17,615 nucleotides of DNA from an uncultured Candidatus Saccharibacteria bacterium (lineage in GTDB: Bacteria; Patescibacteriota; Saccharimonadia; Saccharimonadales; Saccharimonadaceae): assembly GCA_938049075.1 (NCBI GenBank), contig CALICZ010000153.1:1-17615 (forward strand). The letters run 5' to 3'. A program made the position numbers and the translations under genes. The notes under the pieces were generated by a model. The model saw nothing but the letters and a program-made list of their open reading frames with translations. It was not told the origin of the DNA and did no database searches. Shown here piece after piece: positions 7,445 to 13,734 of the stretch. Each line of letters starts with the position of its first letter. The stretch's first letter is position 1.

Positions 7445-8053
7445 CTACTTTGCGCGGCGTGCCAGCGGCTTCGTGCCTTTGTAGAGTAGGTAACGGAACA
7501 GCCCCGCCTCATACAGCGTACTATAGCCATGCGATGCCATCACGGCATTAACGAAGAATGGCGCAAGCTTTGCATCTGGCTGGATCCAGGCAAATGGCCG
7601 AGCGAGCGAGCGCAAGCGGTGGTATGTTGGCATAACGGCCTCTGTCCAATCAGTCTCGCTTATATCCGCAAAGCCAGCCTGCTGCAGTGCCTGCGATATC
7701 TCACCGGGGTTCTGCTGCCGCACACCAAAGCCACCAGCATGCTGCTCCAAGAAGTCCATCATGCGCTGCTGCCTGGCCGACATATGGCGCGCATCGACCT
7801 CATAATCGGCAAACACTACACGCCCACCCGGCTTGAGGATGCGATAAAATTCCTGCATCGTGGCCCGCATATCCTTGGCGTGCGACAGTGTCTCATTCAC
7901 ATACACCACATCGAAATACTCGTCTGGGAAGTCGGTGTGCGAATAATCGCCGAGCACAAAGCGCGGCGCAGGAGTCATATGCCGCGACAACTTCTCAGAT
8001 ATCTTAACCTCTCGTGGAGTGATGGTAATACCTATTACCTCACCCCCCCCCAT
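7445..8053 (-). CDS. SAM-dependent methyltransferase, C-terminal part (frameshifted at a G run)
   Basis: This frame carries the rest of a class I methyltransferase whose N-terminal part lies in another frame at 8040-8297. From the junction it reads GGGEVIGITITP (the acidic-loop strand after motif I), then GDYSHTDFPDEYFDVVYVNE (motif II and its surroundings), then YRILKPGGRVVFADY (motif III), then a C-terminal cap with LRSLARPF and a late hydrophobic helix. The layout is like sterol C-24 or tocopherol/UbiE-type small-molecule methyltransferases. The in-frame ATG at 8053 has no ribosome-binding site and would omit motif I, so it is not a credible independent start. One fewer G joins both parts into a protein of about 283 residues. 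The substrate is unknown. Confidence 0.85.
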   Translation of the reverse strand: MGGGEVIGITITPREVKISEKLSRHMTPAPRFVLGDYSHTDFPDEYFDVVYVNETLSHAKDMRATMQEFYRILKPGGRVVFADYEVDARHMSARQQRMMDFLEQHAGGFGVRQQNPGEISQALQQAGFADISETDWTEAVMPTYHRLRSLARPFAWIQPDAKLAPFFVNAVMASHGYSTLYEAGLFRYLLYKGTKPLARRAK

Positions 8054-8297
8054 TGGCCTGGACGAGGTATCGCGTCATCACGCCCTGGCCCGAGCCGGCA
8101 TCGAGCACACGGTCGGTTGGCTTAAGCTGCAGCTCCTTGGCAAACATCCGCAAGAAGTTCGCCTGAGCTTGCCGCTCATTCTTCGTCTCGCTCGTCCAAT
8201 AGCCAGCGTGTTGCGATCGGCCCAGCACCATGTTGTAGCCAGCCCACGAGCCAAACCGCGAATAGTATGCTGCCACACCGTTTGTTGTTTTGTCCAT
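8040..8297 (-). CDS. SAM-dependent methyltransferase, N-terminal part (ends early at a G run)
   Basis: Two adjacent ATG codons (8300, 8297) follow AAGGAG (8304-8309); the 6-base gap favours 8297. The frame encodes an N-terminal helical part (NGVAAYYSRFGSWAGYNMVL), then HAGYWTSE, typical for this group, then motif I VLDAGSGQG, the SAM-binding loop. It then runs through nine Gs and stops at TGA 8040-8042, just after NGGG. The product would be 85 residues: motif I but no remaining SAM-binding fold, so inactive alone. The downstream frame at 7445-8053 continues the protein exactly at this point. Loss of one G (or gain of two) restores the gene. Sequencing error, true mutation, or reversible slippage are all possible. 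Confidence 0.85.
   Translation of the reverse strand: MDKTTNGVAAYYSRFGSWAGYNMVLGRSQHAGYWTSETKNERQAQANFLRMFAKELQLKPTDRVLDAGSGQGVMTRYLVQANGGG
8043..8051 (-). repeat. Nine-base G homopolymer inside the methyltransferase gene
   Basis: Nine consecutive Cs on the plus strand (Gs on the coding strand) lie exactly where the methyltransferase changes frame. With nine Gs the frame reads AAT GGG GGG GGG TGA; with eight it reads AAT GGG GGG GGT GAG and continues. Homopolymers of this length are typical contingency loci in phase-variable genes and also typical sequencing-error sites. Confidence 0.9.
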
Positions 8298-8495
8298 CAT
8301 ATTCTCCTTGTTACTGTACTTATCTTATAGTATAGCGTAGAACCAGTGGACATAGCGGATTTGTGGATCTTTCCCTGATATGCCCTCGCTCTAGCTCCCT
8401 CCTCCTCTTTGCTGCCTTTCAGATTCTCTCCACTCACTCTATTTTTCCTACCTCAGATGAGCCTATTTTATTAAAGCATGAGCGATATCATAATT

Positions 8496-8523
8496 ATGAC
8501 AATGGGGCGATTTGTAGTATCAT
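8496..8523 (+). promoter_or_regulatory. Weak promoter candidate for the 8568 gene
   Basis: ATGACA (8496-8501), 16-base spacer and TATCAT (8518-8523) precede the gene. Several other TATA-like hexamers follow up to 8545, so the exact box is uncertain. Confidence 0.35.
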
Positions 8524-8567
8524 ATATAAGTATAAGTGTTATACCAATGAGGTGAGGAGGAAACACA

Positions 8568-9218
8568 ATGCCAAAATCAGAAGCAACTGGCCTGCCATGG
8601 CCAGCCCAAGCAGCCCGCAGACAAACCACGCGCCAGTCTGACCCTGCCATTCGCGATAGCAGCGCCTACCGGCAAAAGCCTGCCGACGACACCGAGCGCA
8701 CCACATCAGCAACTGCGCAGAGCGAGCTTGATACAACCAAGAGCAAGCTTGCCACCCTGCAAAAGGCATTGCAGCACGTGACCGCCGTCGAGATTGGTGA
8801 GGCACAGCTAGGCACCAGCGCACGCGATTACATCAGCCACGCGCTCGAGGTGTCGCGTGTTTTTTCTGAGCTAGAGCATCGCCGCATGCCTGTCAATGGC
8901 TCGTATAATGGCCAGCCCTTCCAAGTATTACCCAGCTCCAGCCTCGAGCTGATCGAGCGCGACCTCGGCCGTGCAAGCTTTGGCCCTTATGGCCCAGCTG
9001 GCCTCACCCGCGTTGGCCCTCAGCCCAAAGAAGAGCTTACACTCGACGACTATGTCGCCGATGCCACCGCCCAAGCCACGGCCGACTACAACACCAAGAA
9101 AAAGCAAGCCGACGAGCAAGCCAAAGTTGCCACCGAGCTCCAAACCGCCCAAGAGCTCCTCGAGCGCAAAGGCTACGGCGTGACCGCACCAGAGGCTGGC
9201 AAGACGAAGACCGCCTAA
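8568..9218 (+). CDS. Coiled-coil protein, 216 aa, unknown function
   Basis: ATG 8568 follows GAGGAGG with 7-8 bases between. The N-terminal 45 residues are polar and probably disordered. Residues about 48-75 (SELDTTKSKLATLQKALQHV) form a short coiled coil; a mixed middle domain follows (EIGEAQLGTSARDYISHALE, then SLELIERDLGRASFGPYGPA), then a long charged helix at about 165-205 with many Ala, Lys, Glu and Gln, and a Thr/Lys tail. There are no cysteines and no membrane segment or signal peptide, so it is predicted to be cytoplasmic. No family was recognised. It is transcribed alone, and ends in a very strong terminator. The strong ribosome-binding site and a continuous 216-codon frame make it a firm gene call. 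Confidence 0.88.
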   Translation: MPKSEATGLPWPAQAARRQTTRQSDPAIRDSSAYRQKPADDTERTTSATAQSELDTTKSKLATLQKALQHVTAVEIGEAQLGTSARDYISHALEVSRVFSELEHRRMPVNGSYNGQPFQVLPSSSLELIERDLGRASFGPYGPAGLTRVGPQPKEELTLDDYVADATAQATADYNTKKKQADEQAKVATELQTAQELLERKGYGVTAPEAGKTKTA

Positions 9219-9241
9219 CCAGCTCCACAAACATGCATACC

Positions 9242-9274
9242 AAGGTAAGTATTGCGACAATGCTTACCTTTTTT
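9242..9274 (+). terminator. Strong terminator of the 8568-9218 gene
   Basis: A 13-bp stem, AAGGTAAGTATTG (9242-9254) with CAATGCTTACCTT (9258-9270), has one G-T pair and a 3-base CGA loop, and runs into six Ts (9269-9274). Confidence 0.92.
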
Positions 9275-9354
9275 CGTTTGCATAGCAAAGCTCTTGCCGC
9301 TTCCTCTCCTGCCAGTTATAAGGCGCATGTGTCTGAATATCTCTATACTATTCA

Positions 9355-9972
9355 TTATTTACTCTGCGTCGCCTGCCGCACATACGCCACTGCTCGGACG
9401 AAGTCGTCGATGAGCGTCTGGCGCATGGCACCGTTGTATAGCGCAGCGGCTGGGTGGTAAAGCGGAATGACGACGAATTCTCGCTCGTGCAAGCGTACTT
9501 TGCGCGGCTGGCCATGGTCGCGGCTGATACGTAGATCGGGGATGAATCCACCACCACTGTGCCGCCCAAGAGTAAGTACTGCCTTTGGCTGGATAATATC
9601 GAGTTGTCGCATGAGGTACGGCCAAAAGGCGCGCTTCTCCTCCGGCAATGGGTCGCGATTATTGGGCGGACGGTATTTAATGATATTAGTAATGTATACA
9701 TCACTGCGCACGAGGCCAGCCGTGGCGAGCATTTCGTCTAGGAATTTCCCTGCCGCCCCCACAAAAGGCTTGCCTTGCAGGTCTTCATTCTTACCGGGCG
9801 CTTCCCCCACAAAGACGATATCGGCATTGGGGCTACCATCACCCAGCACTAGCTGCGTGGCCTGGGCAGCCAGCTCGGGACAGAGCTTGGCAGCGATAAT
9901 CTCCTCAGCGAGATGCGCTAGCTGAGCGGCTTGGGTTTGGTCTGGCGTGGATGGGTCAAGTGGATGGGTCAT
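9355..9972 (-). CDS. Family 4-like uracil-DNA glycosylase lacking most iron-sulfur cysteines
   Basis: ATG 9972 gives 205 residues. The protein has GEAPGKNEDLQGKPFVG at 56-72 (family 4/5 motif A), a TNIIKYRPPNNRDP segment, the strand VLTLGRHS, and motif B YHPAAAL at 172-178. The family removes uracil from DNA, formed by cytosine deamination, as the first step of base excision repair. Family 4 enzymes hold a 4Fe-4S cluster with four cysteines. Here only Cys31 is present; the usual NVVKCRPP cysteine is Tyr100, and the usual cysteine before PYL is Trp117. The cluster is therefore very probably absent. A longer form from TTG 10011 is possible but has no ribosome-binding site. ATG 9972 also has none and sits 9 bases after a -10 box, so the mRNA is probably leaderless. 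Confidence 0.92.
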   Translation of the reverse strand: MTHPLDPSTPDQTQAAQLAHLAEEIIAAKLCPELAAQATQLVLGDGSPNADIVFVGEAPGKNEDLQGKPFVGAAGKFLDEMLATAGLVRSDVYITNIIKYRPPNNRDPLPEEKRAFWPYLMRQLDIIQPKAVLTLGRHSGGGFIPDLRISRDHGQPRKVRLHEREFVVIPLYHPAAALYNGAMRQTLIDDFVRAVAYVRQATQSK

Positions 9973-9981
9973 AATACATCT

Positions 9982-10011
9982 AGTATAACAATCGATGGGC
10001 GGGTGGAGCAA
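9982..10011 (-). promoter_or_regulatory. Promoter of the uracil-DNA glycosylase gene, implying a leaderless mRNA
   Basis: Minus strand: TTGCTC (10006-10011), 18-base spacer, TATACT (9982-9987). The -10 box ends 9 bases before ATG 9972, so transcription would start 2-4 bases upstream of the start codon. Confidence 0.65.
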
Positions 10012-10142
10012 AAATCAGCTGTAATTGATCACGCTGGTGCTGGGTGTTGATATTCTGCTTTGCAGCATTTAGGGGTGTAATAATTGCTGAGATTCTGCGA
10101 TGCTGGTTAATAGTAAGCAAACACAAACGAGGGTGTAAAAAC

Positions 10143-10168
10143 AAAAAAAGCAATCTTGCATTGCTTTT
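10143..10168 (-). terminator. Strong terminator of the 69-codon gene unit
   Basis: The 9-bp stem AAAAGCAAT (10146-10154) with ATTGCTTTT (10160-10168) has a 5-base loop. On the minus strand the stem runs into TTTTTTTGTTTTT (10149 down to 10138 region). It ends the transcript starting near 10671. Confidence 0.88.
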
Positions 10169-10184
10169 ATCCATCAAGAGTAGT

Positions 10185-10244
10185 CCGCTCCCGCGGAGGT
10201 AGAGCATCCCCAGATGGACGCATCAATACCTCCGCCGGGAGCGG
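10185..10244 (-). repeat. Large GC-rich hairpin in the 3' untranslated region
   Basis: CCGCTCCCGCGGAGGTA (10185-10201) pairs over 17 bp with TACCTCCG (10227-10234) and CGGGAGCGG (10236-10244), with C10235 as a single bulge. The 25-base loop has its own small hairpin CATC-CCCA-GATG. It lies between the stop codon at 10254 and the terminator at 10143-10168. It lacks a T-run and is too large for an ordinary terminator. It may stabilise the RNA against 3' exonucleases or be part of a functional RNA. Confidence 0.8.
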
Positions 10245-10253
10245 GTGGTGAGG

Positions 10254-10463
10254 TTACCAACTGACTTGGAATATACCGTCGTCTGTGGTTGTGAGATTGT
10301 AGCCTGATGTCTCAAGATAGTCTCTGATCATCTCTTGAGTACGCTGAGAAAGTTGGTAAAACCAACTTATCTCCACTAATACCTCTCCCTTTTCAGCAGC
10401 TTCATAAGCTGCCTCCAGAATGAGATCTAGTTCCACAGTGGCCTCAGCCGTCATAAGAGCCAT
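10254..10463 (-). CDS. Small acidic protein, 69 aa, in a structured transcription unit
   Basis: ATG 10463 follows AAGGAG (10470-10475) at a gap of 6 bases; an upstream in-frame start at 10508 has no such site. The product has 69 residues and is acidic: a long N-terminal helix (AEATVELDLILEAAYEAAEK), a short strand with WFYQLSQRT, a second helix (EMIRDYLETSGY) and a final beta hairpin ending FQVSW. There are no cysteines or membrane segments, so a small soluble alpha/beta domain is expected. No family was recognised. It sits in a transcription unit with a leader of about 200 bases containing several hairpins and a large 3' hairpin, so the RNA may matter as much as the peptide. Confidence 0.78.
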   Translation of the reverse strand: MALMTAEATVELDLILEAAYEAAEKGEVLVEISWFYQLSQRTQEMIRDYLETSGYNLTTTDDGIFQVSW

Positions 10464-10671
10464 GATCGGCTCCTTCCTGCACTCATGCGAGTGCGGTAGT
10501 GAGCTCAACCCTGTGTCGAGCTCTCTCCATTGCTGTGCACGCTCTAGTGTGGCGTCATCAGAGAGCTGGGCGCTCTATAGCGCTCGGCAGTTCCTCTGGC
10601 AGCAGCAAGTCGAGAGAGTTCGACTCCTCACCACAAAAAGTTGCTATCCACCTCTGATAAGGAGAGGATAT
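10464..10671 (-). ncRNA. Structured 5' leader of the 69-codon gene, candidate cis-regulatory RNA
   Basis: About 208 bases lie between the predicted transcription start and the ATG, with no good coding frame. Visible helices are CCTCT/AGAGG (10651-10655 with 10663-10667), AGTCGA/TCGACT (10608-10613 with 10620-10625), GCGCT/AGCGC (10570-10574 with 10579-10583), AGCTCTCT/AGAGAGCT (10519-10526 with 10560-10567), GAGCTC/GAGCTC (10501-10506 with 10518-10523) and GCACTC/GAGTGC (10479-10484 with 10489-10494). The 8-bp helix and the GAGCTC helix share bases 10519-10523, so they exclude each other. The last hairpin ends 4 bases from the ribosome-binding site. This suggests a switchable leader; no known riboswitch class was recognised. 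Confidence 0.5.
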
Positions 10672-10692
10672 GCTATTATGCTATTATGCTAT
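10669..10692 (-). repeat. Three tandem copies of an 8-bp unit in a promoter spacer
   Basis: TATGCTAT occurs three times without gaps (10669-10676, 10677-10684, 10685-10692). The repeat covers the spacer and -10 region below the TTGACA at 10701-10706. Confidence 0.9.
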
Positions 10693-10706
10693 TTTACATT
10701 TGTCAA
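10678..10706 (-). promoter_or_regulatory. Promoter of the 69-codon gene unit
   Basis: Minus strand: perfect TTGACA (10701-10706), 17-base spacer, TAGCAT (10678-10683). CATAAT hexamers also occur at 10675-10680 and 10683-10688 but with 20- and 12-base spacers. The -10 box lies in the 8-bp tandem repeats. Confidence 0.6.
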
Positions 10707-10733
10707 TAGCATGGGATAATTTTCTACTTTTGT

Positions 10734-10768
10734 AGCAAAAACACCCCCACAAAAGGAGGTGTTTTGCT
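10734..10768 (-). terminator. Terminator of the padR-ABC operon
   Basis: AGCAAAAACACC (10734-10745) pairs with GGTGTTTTGCT (10758-10768) with one bulged base, and the stem extends by GGG against TCC. On the minus strand it follows the permease stop codon by 34 bases and contains a GTGTTTTTGC T-tract. Confidence 0.72.
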
Positions 10769-10802
10769 GTGCAAGGAAGTGGCGCACTGAGCGTACTACT
10801 TC

Positions 10803-11300
10803 CTACTCTGTTTGGTTTGCCTCTGGGTCGGTGAGCTTGCGCACCATGGGCAGCACCAGGTAGATGCCAATGATGGCAGCAACGAGCCCTCCACCAACGA
10901 TGCCGAAGTACAGCGGCGAGAGCTTTGGCTTAAGTGAAGCAGAGAAGGTTGTGACGAAGATGGTACCAACCCACACCCCAATGGCGCACGAGAGGAGCGA
11001 GACACTCAGTAGCGGTACCAGCGACTCCGTCATGATGAGGCGCTTGAGCTGGCCAAGACGCATACCACCGAGGCGCAGCGTGTAGAGCGAGCGGCGGCGC
11101 TCAAACAATCCACCAATCGTCGAGACAATCAAGCTTGCCACTGCGACGAAGAGTGTCACACCCATACCAGCGTAGGCCATCTCGGCGAAGTTCTTGATGA
11201 TAGGGTTGATCTGCGGATGCTTCTCGAAGTCCCCACTACGGATATAGAGGAAGTCCTGCGGAGTCTGGCGAGCATAGACAAGAGCGCGCACCTTCTCCAC
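10803..11300 (-). CDS. FtsX-like ABC permease, C-terminal part after an in-frame TAG
   Basis: This frame is the same as the upstream permease frame (11361-13052); only TAG 11361-11363 separates them. The open frame after the TAG begins QPVNTNGPKDYLLTV and reaches 10803, 185 codons in all; GTG 11300 is the first conventional start in it but has no ribosome-binding site. The part contains the end of an extracellular domain and the second FtsX domain: three membrane segments (VTLFVAVASLIVSTIGG, LVPLLSVSLLSCAIGVWVG and IVGGGLVAAIIGIYLVL) with the cytoplasmic RRRSLYTLRLGGM coupling helix between the first two. The sequence is well preserved, with no further stops or frameshifts. It is most likely the second half of one 749-codon gene. 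Without readthrough it would not be translated. Confidence 0.8.
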   Translation of the reverse strand: MEKVRALVYARQTPQDFLYIRSGDFEKHPQINPIIKNFAEMAYAGMGVTLFVAVASLIVSTIGGLFERRRSLYTLRLGGMRLGQLKRLIMTESLVPLLSVSLLSCAIGVWVGTIFVTTFSASLKPKLSPLYFGIVGGGLVAAIIGIYLVLPMVRKLTDPEANQTE

Positions 11301-11360
11301 GTCATCATTATGGGCAACGGTGAGGAGATAATCCTTAGGGCCATTGGTGTTGACTGGCTG

Positions 11361-13052
11361 CTAGGCGAGCGAGACGGTCTTGACGACGGCACCATTGAAA
11401 TCGAGCAAAGCATAGTGATCACCCTGTGCACCGCTGGGGCAGCTGTGCTCGGTGTAGATGGCCAAGTCGCTACAACGGATAGCACGGGCTTGGATGCGGC
11501 CATTGTCACCAGCAATAGGGTACATTGGTGCAACATTGGTAATGTATGGCTGCTCGCTCAGGACCTTTTGTAGATTGGGCTGCAAGGTATGATCTTGCGA
11601 AGTGATCGCTACAGCATTGCTGCGCAGCTGTGAATAACCATTGTTGGCCACCGATGAAGCGTTGAGGGCATCAATACCACTCACCGCTGAGAGGTAGAAA
11701 CTCCCCGCAAAGAGGGCCAGCACTACCCCACTCACACTGCGGAAGACGGTCTGCGAATGGACGGCAATTCGCTTGCCCGCGATCAAGGCCGAGCCACTGC
11801 GTGCGTAACGTGCTACAATGCGAGCGATTTTATTCGTTAGCCAGCCACCAGCCAGCACCAAGCCAAACATTACACTGAGGAGGGCTGCCAGGAGAATGAG
11901 GGTCGGTATAGAGCTCTCACTTGACCGCTCGGTTATCCAGTCGTGCCCAGGCTTCGACGCCATCCAGCCAAAGATACTGAGGCCAAATGCTAGGGGGATG
12001 ACGCGCCACATCCGCAGCTTCTTTGCCTTTTCGGCTGAGCGCGAGACGCCCAGTGGCGAGAGTTGTGCCTTACGCATCCGACGCCAGTTGACGTATGTCG
12101 TCAGGCCAAGGGTCACACCAACGATGACGCCATATTGGTACCACTGTAGTGCGAGATCAGCCGGCCAGAAACGCATATCGTCATAGAAGAAGCCGTGAAG
12201 CGAACTCTGCGTGAATGTGAATATAACGAGACCTAGTACCACACCGGCCAGCGAGGCCAGCAGCGACTCAAGTAGCAGCACACGGGCTACTTGCCCCTTG
12301 GTTGCACCCACGAGGCGCAGAGCGGCGTAGCGCTTCTCGCGCTGTGCCCCACCCAGCTGCGTAGCAACAGCAACGAAGGTGACGATTGGGAAGAGTAAGA
12401 TCGATCCGCCTACTACTAGCAGCATCAGCGAGAATGGGTCAAAGCCGACACTCTGCGCTTTGCCATTGACATCGGTAATATAGACGTTCGTGTAATCGCT
12501 GGGCTGCCCATTTTTCTCGGCATATTGGTCGGCCTTCTTGACTTCCTCCGCACTCACACCCTTGACTAAGTAGAGGTCATCAGGGCTTGTGGTATAATCT
12601 TCTGGTAGTGTACCAAGGTTGGTTGTGAGGTTACCGAAGCGCTCGAGAATCTTATCCTCTGGGTGCTGAGCGATCGCTGCTGCTAGACCTTTGGAGAGGT
12701 AGTATTCACCTGCCTTTGGCGTGTCTATCTTGGCAAATTTGGCGGACTTCTCAGTGCCATACAATGAGATAACCTTAATTGTCTTGCCCTGCCACTCGGT
12801 CTTGTTGCCCCGCTCAATACCACCAACTTTGAGCGGCTCTTGGCTGGTCGCTTGTGGTTTCTGGGGTGTACGCTTGGCTGTCAAGATAGTATTTGAGATG
12901 ATCGCCCGGTTTTGGCGGCCCACCAAGCCATTAAGCCCAGCGGCTATATAGCACAGCATGACAATCCCAAGCGAGATGGCTGCTGCTGTCAGGCCCAGGC
13001 GCAGCATCGATTGCCGGCCCGATTTTTTTAGTAATAACCAACTGACGCTCAT
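11361..13052 (-). CDS. FtsX/MacB-like ABC transporter permease, truncated by in-frame TAG
   Basis: ATG 13052 is one base after the ATPase stop (TAACATG), typical of translational coupling. The frame has an N-terminal membrane segment (about 18-40), an extracellular domain, a first FtsX domain of three segments with the cytoplasmic EKRYAALRLVGATKGQ coupling motif, further segments around 330-460 and part of a second extracellular domain, then TAG as codon 564. Continuing in frame gives 185 more codons with the second FtsX domain, the usual layout of such permeases (about 750-850 residues). They work with a MacB/LolD-type ATPase to move lipids, peptides or drugs, or to sense antimicrobials. A one-base change from CAG to TAG would explain the stop. 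The product as read lacks the second half and is probably inactive. Confidence 0.85.
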   Translation of the reverse strand: MSVSWLLLKKSGRQSMLRLGLTAAAISLGIVMLCYIAAGLNGLVGRQNRAIISNTILTAKRTPQKPQATSQEPLKVGGIERGNKTEWQGKTIKVISLYGTEKSAKFAKIDTPKAGEYYLSKGLAAAIAQHPEDKILERFGNLTTNLGTLPEDYTTSPDDLYLVKGVSAEEVKKADQYAEKNGQPSDYTNVYITDVNGKAQSVGFDPFSLMLLVVGGSILLFPIVTFVAVATQLGGAQREKRYAALRLVGATKGQVARVLLLESLLASLAGVVLGLVIFTFTQSSLHGFFYDDMRFWPADLALQWYQYGVIVGVTLGLTTYVNWRRMRKAQLSPLGVSRSAEKAKKLRMWRVIPLAFGLSIFGWMASKPGHDWITERSSESSIPTLILLAALLSVMFGLVLAGGWLTNKIARIVARYARSGSALIAGKRIAVHSQTVFRSVSGVVLALFAGSFYLSAVSGIDALNASSVANNGYSQLRSNAVAITSQDHTLQPNLQKVLSEQPYITNVAPMYPIAGDNGRIQARAIRCSDLAIYTEHSCPSGAQGDHYALLDFNGAVVKTVSLA

Positions 13053-13053
13053 G

Positions 13054-13734
13054 TTACATCCCTCCCGAGATCTGCCCATCGCGCACGATGATCTCGCGGT
13101 CGGCATAGGCAGCAATGGTTGGCTCGTGAGTTACCATAATCACCGTGGTACCATATTGCTTAGCAGTGGCGATAAATAGTTCCATCACACGCTGCGAGTT
13201 GAGGCTGTCGAGCGAGCCAGTTGGCTCATCGGCAAACAGCACCTTTGGCTTGATAACCATCGCCCTGGCAATCGCCACCCGCTGCATCTGCCCACCAGAG
13301 AGCTCACCCAGCATGTTACCTGCCTTATTGCCTAACTCCACATTGTCCAGCCAGCGTTGAGCTGCTTTGTAGGCTATGGCACGCTTCTCACCATTGAGCA
13401 GCAGTGGCAGCGCGACATTATCCAGCGCCGTTAGCTCTGGCACGAGCTGCCCAAACTGGAAGACGAAGCCAAAAGCTGTGCGCCTGAGGACGCTCCGCTG
13501 GTCGTCATTAAGCTTGTCGATCCGCTTACCTGCGCAGTGAATCTCGCCACTGTCGACAGGGGTAATCGCCGCCAAGCTATGGAGCAATGTACTCTTACCA
13601 GAGCCACTCGGCCCCATAATGGCCAGCACTTCACCCGGCATTACATCTAGCGACACGCCGCGCAATGCTTCCGTCTGGCCGAAGGATTTCTTCAGGTTGC
13701 GGGCGCTAATGATTGGTTGATTGGTTGGTCTCAT
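13054..13734 (-). CDS. ABC transporter ATP-binding protein, MacB/LolD/FtsE type
   Basis: A 226-residue ATPase subunit. It shows Walker A GPSGSGKST (41-49), Q-loop region FQFGQLVPE (92-100), signature LSGGQ (145-149), Walker B VLFADEP (165-171), D-loop GSLDS and H-loop His203. The short length and the LTALDNVALPLLL segment are typical of the MacB/LolD/FtsE group that pairs with FtsX-like permeases. It powers the permease encoded directly downstream. ATG 13734 lies inside padR (29-base overlap) with AAGGAGG 9 bases upstream, so its own ribosome-binding site is embedded in padR. The arrangement padR-ATPase-permease is a common regulated ABC unit; substrate unknown. Confidence 0.95.
   Translation of the reverse strand: MRPTNQPIISARNLKKSFGQTEALRGVSLDVMPGEVLAIMGPSGSGKSTLLHSLAAITPVDSGEIHCAGKRIDKLNDDQRSVLRRTAFGFVFQFGQLVPELTALDNVALPLLLNGEKRAIAYKAAQRWLDNVELGNKAGNMLGELSGGQMQRVAIARAMVIKPKVLFADEPTGSLDSLNSQRVMELFIATAKQYGTTVIMVTHEPTIAAYADREIIVRDGQISGGM

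Noticed and set aside
7529..8125. A 198-codon plus-strand frame opposite the methyltransferase
   Set aside because: It has no ribosome-binding site and resembles no protein, and the minus strand carries clear methyltransferase motifs.
10608..10640. tRNA-like GTTCGACTC followed by ACCA
   Set aside because: The T-stem does not pair, and only about four bases separate the loop from ACCA instead of twelve; no cloverleaf can be drawn.
10640..10668. Resemblance to the start of a SAM-I riboswitch (CTTATCAGAGGTGGA on the minus strand)
   Set aside because: The conserved bases further along the SAM-I core are not present in the following leader.
10420..10719. A 99-codon plus-strand frame across the 69-codon gene's leader
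   Set aside because: It has no ribosome-binding site and runs through the hairpins, promoter and tandem repeat of the minus-strand unit.
11355..11363. TAG CAG CCA matches the tobacco mosaic virus-type readthrough context
   Set aside because: That context is known from eukaryotic translation; in bacteria it is not evidence for readthrough, so a point mutation is simpler.
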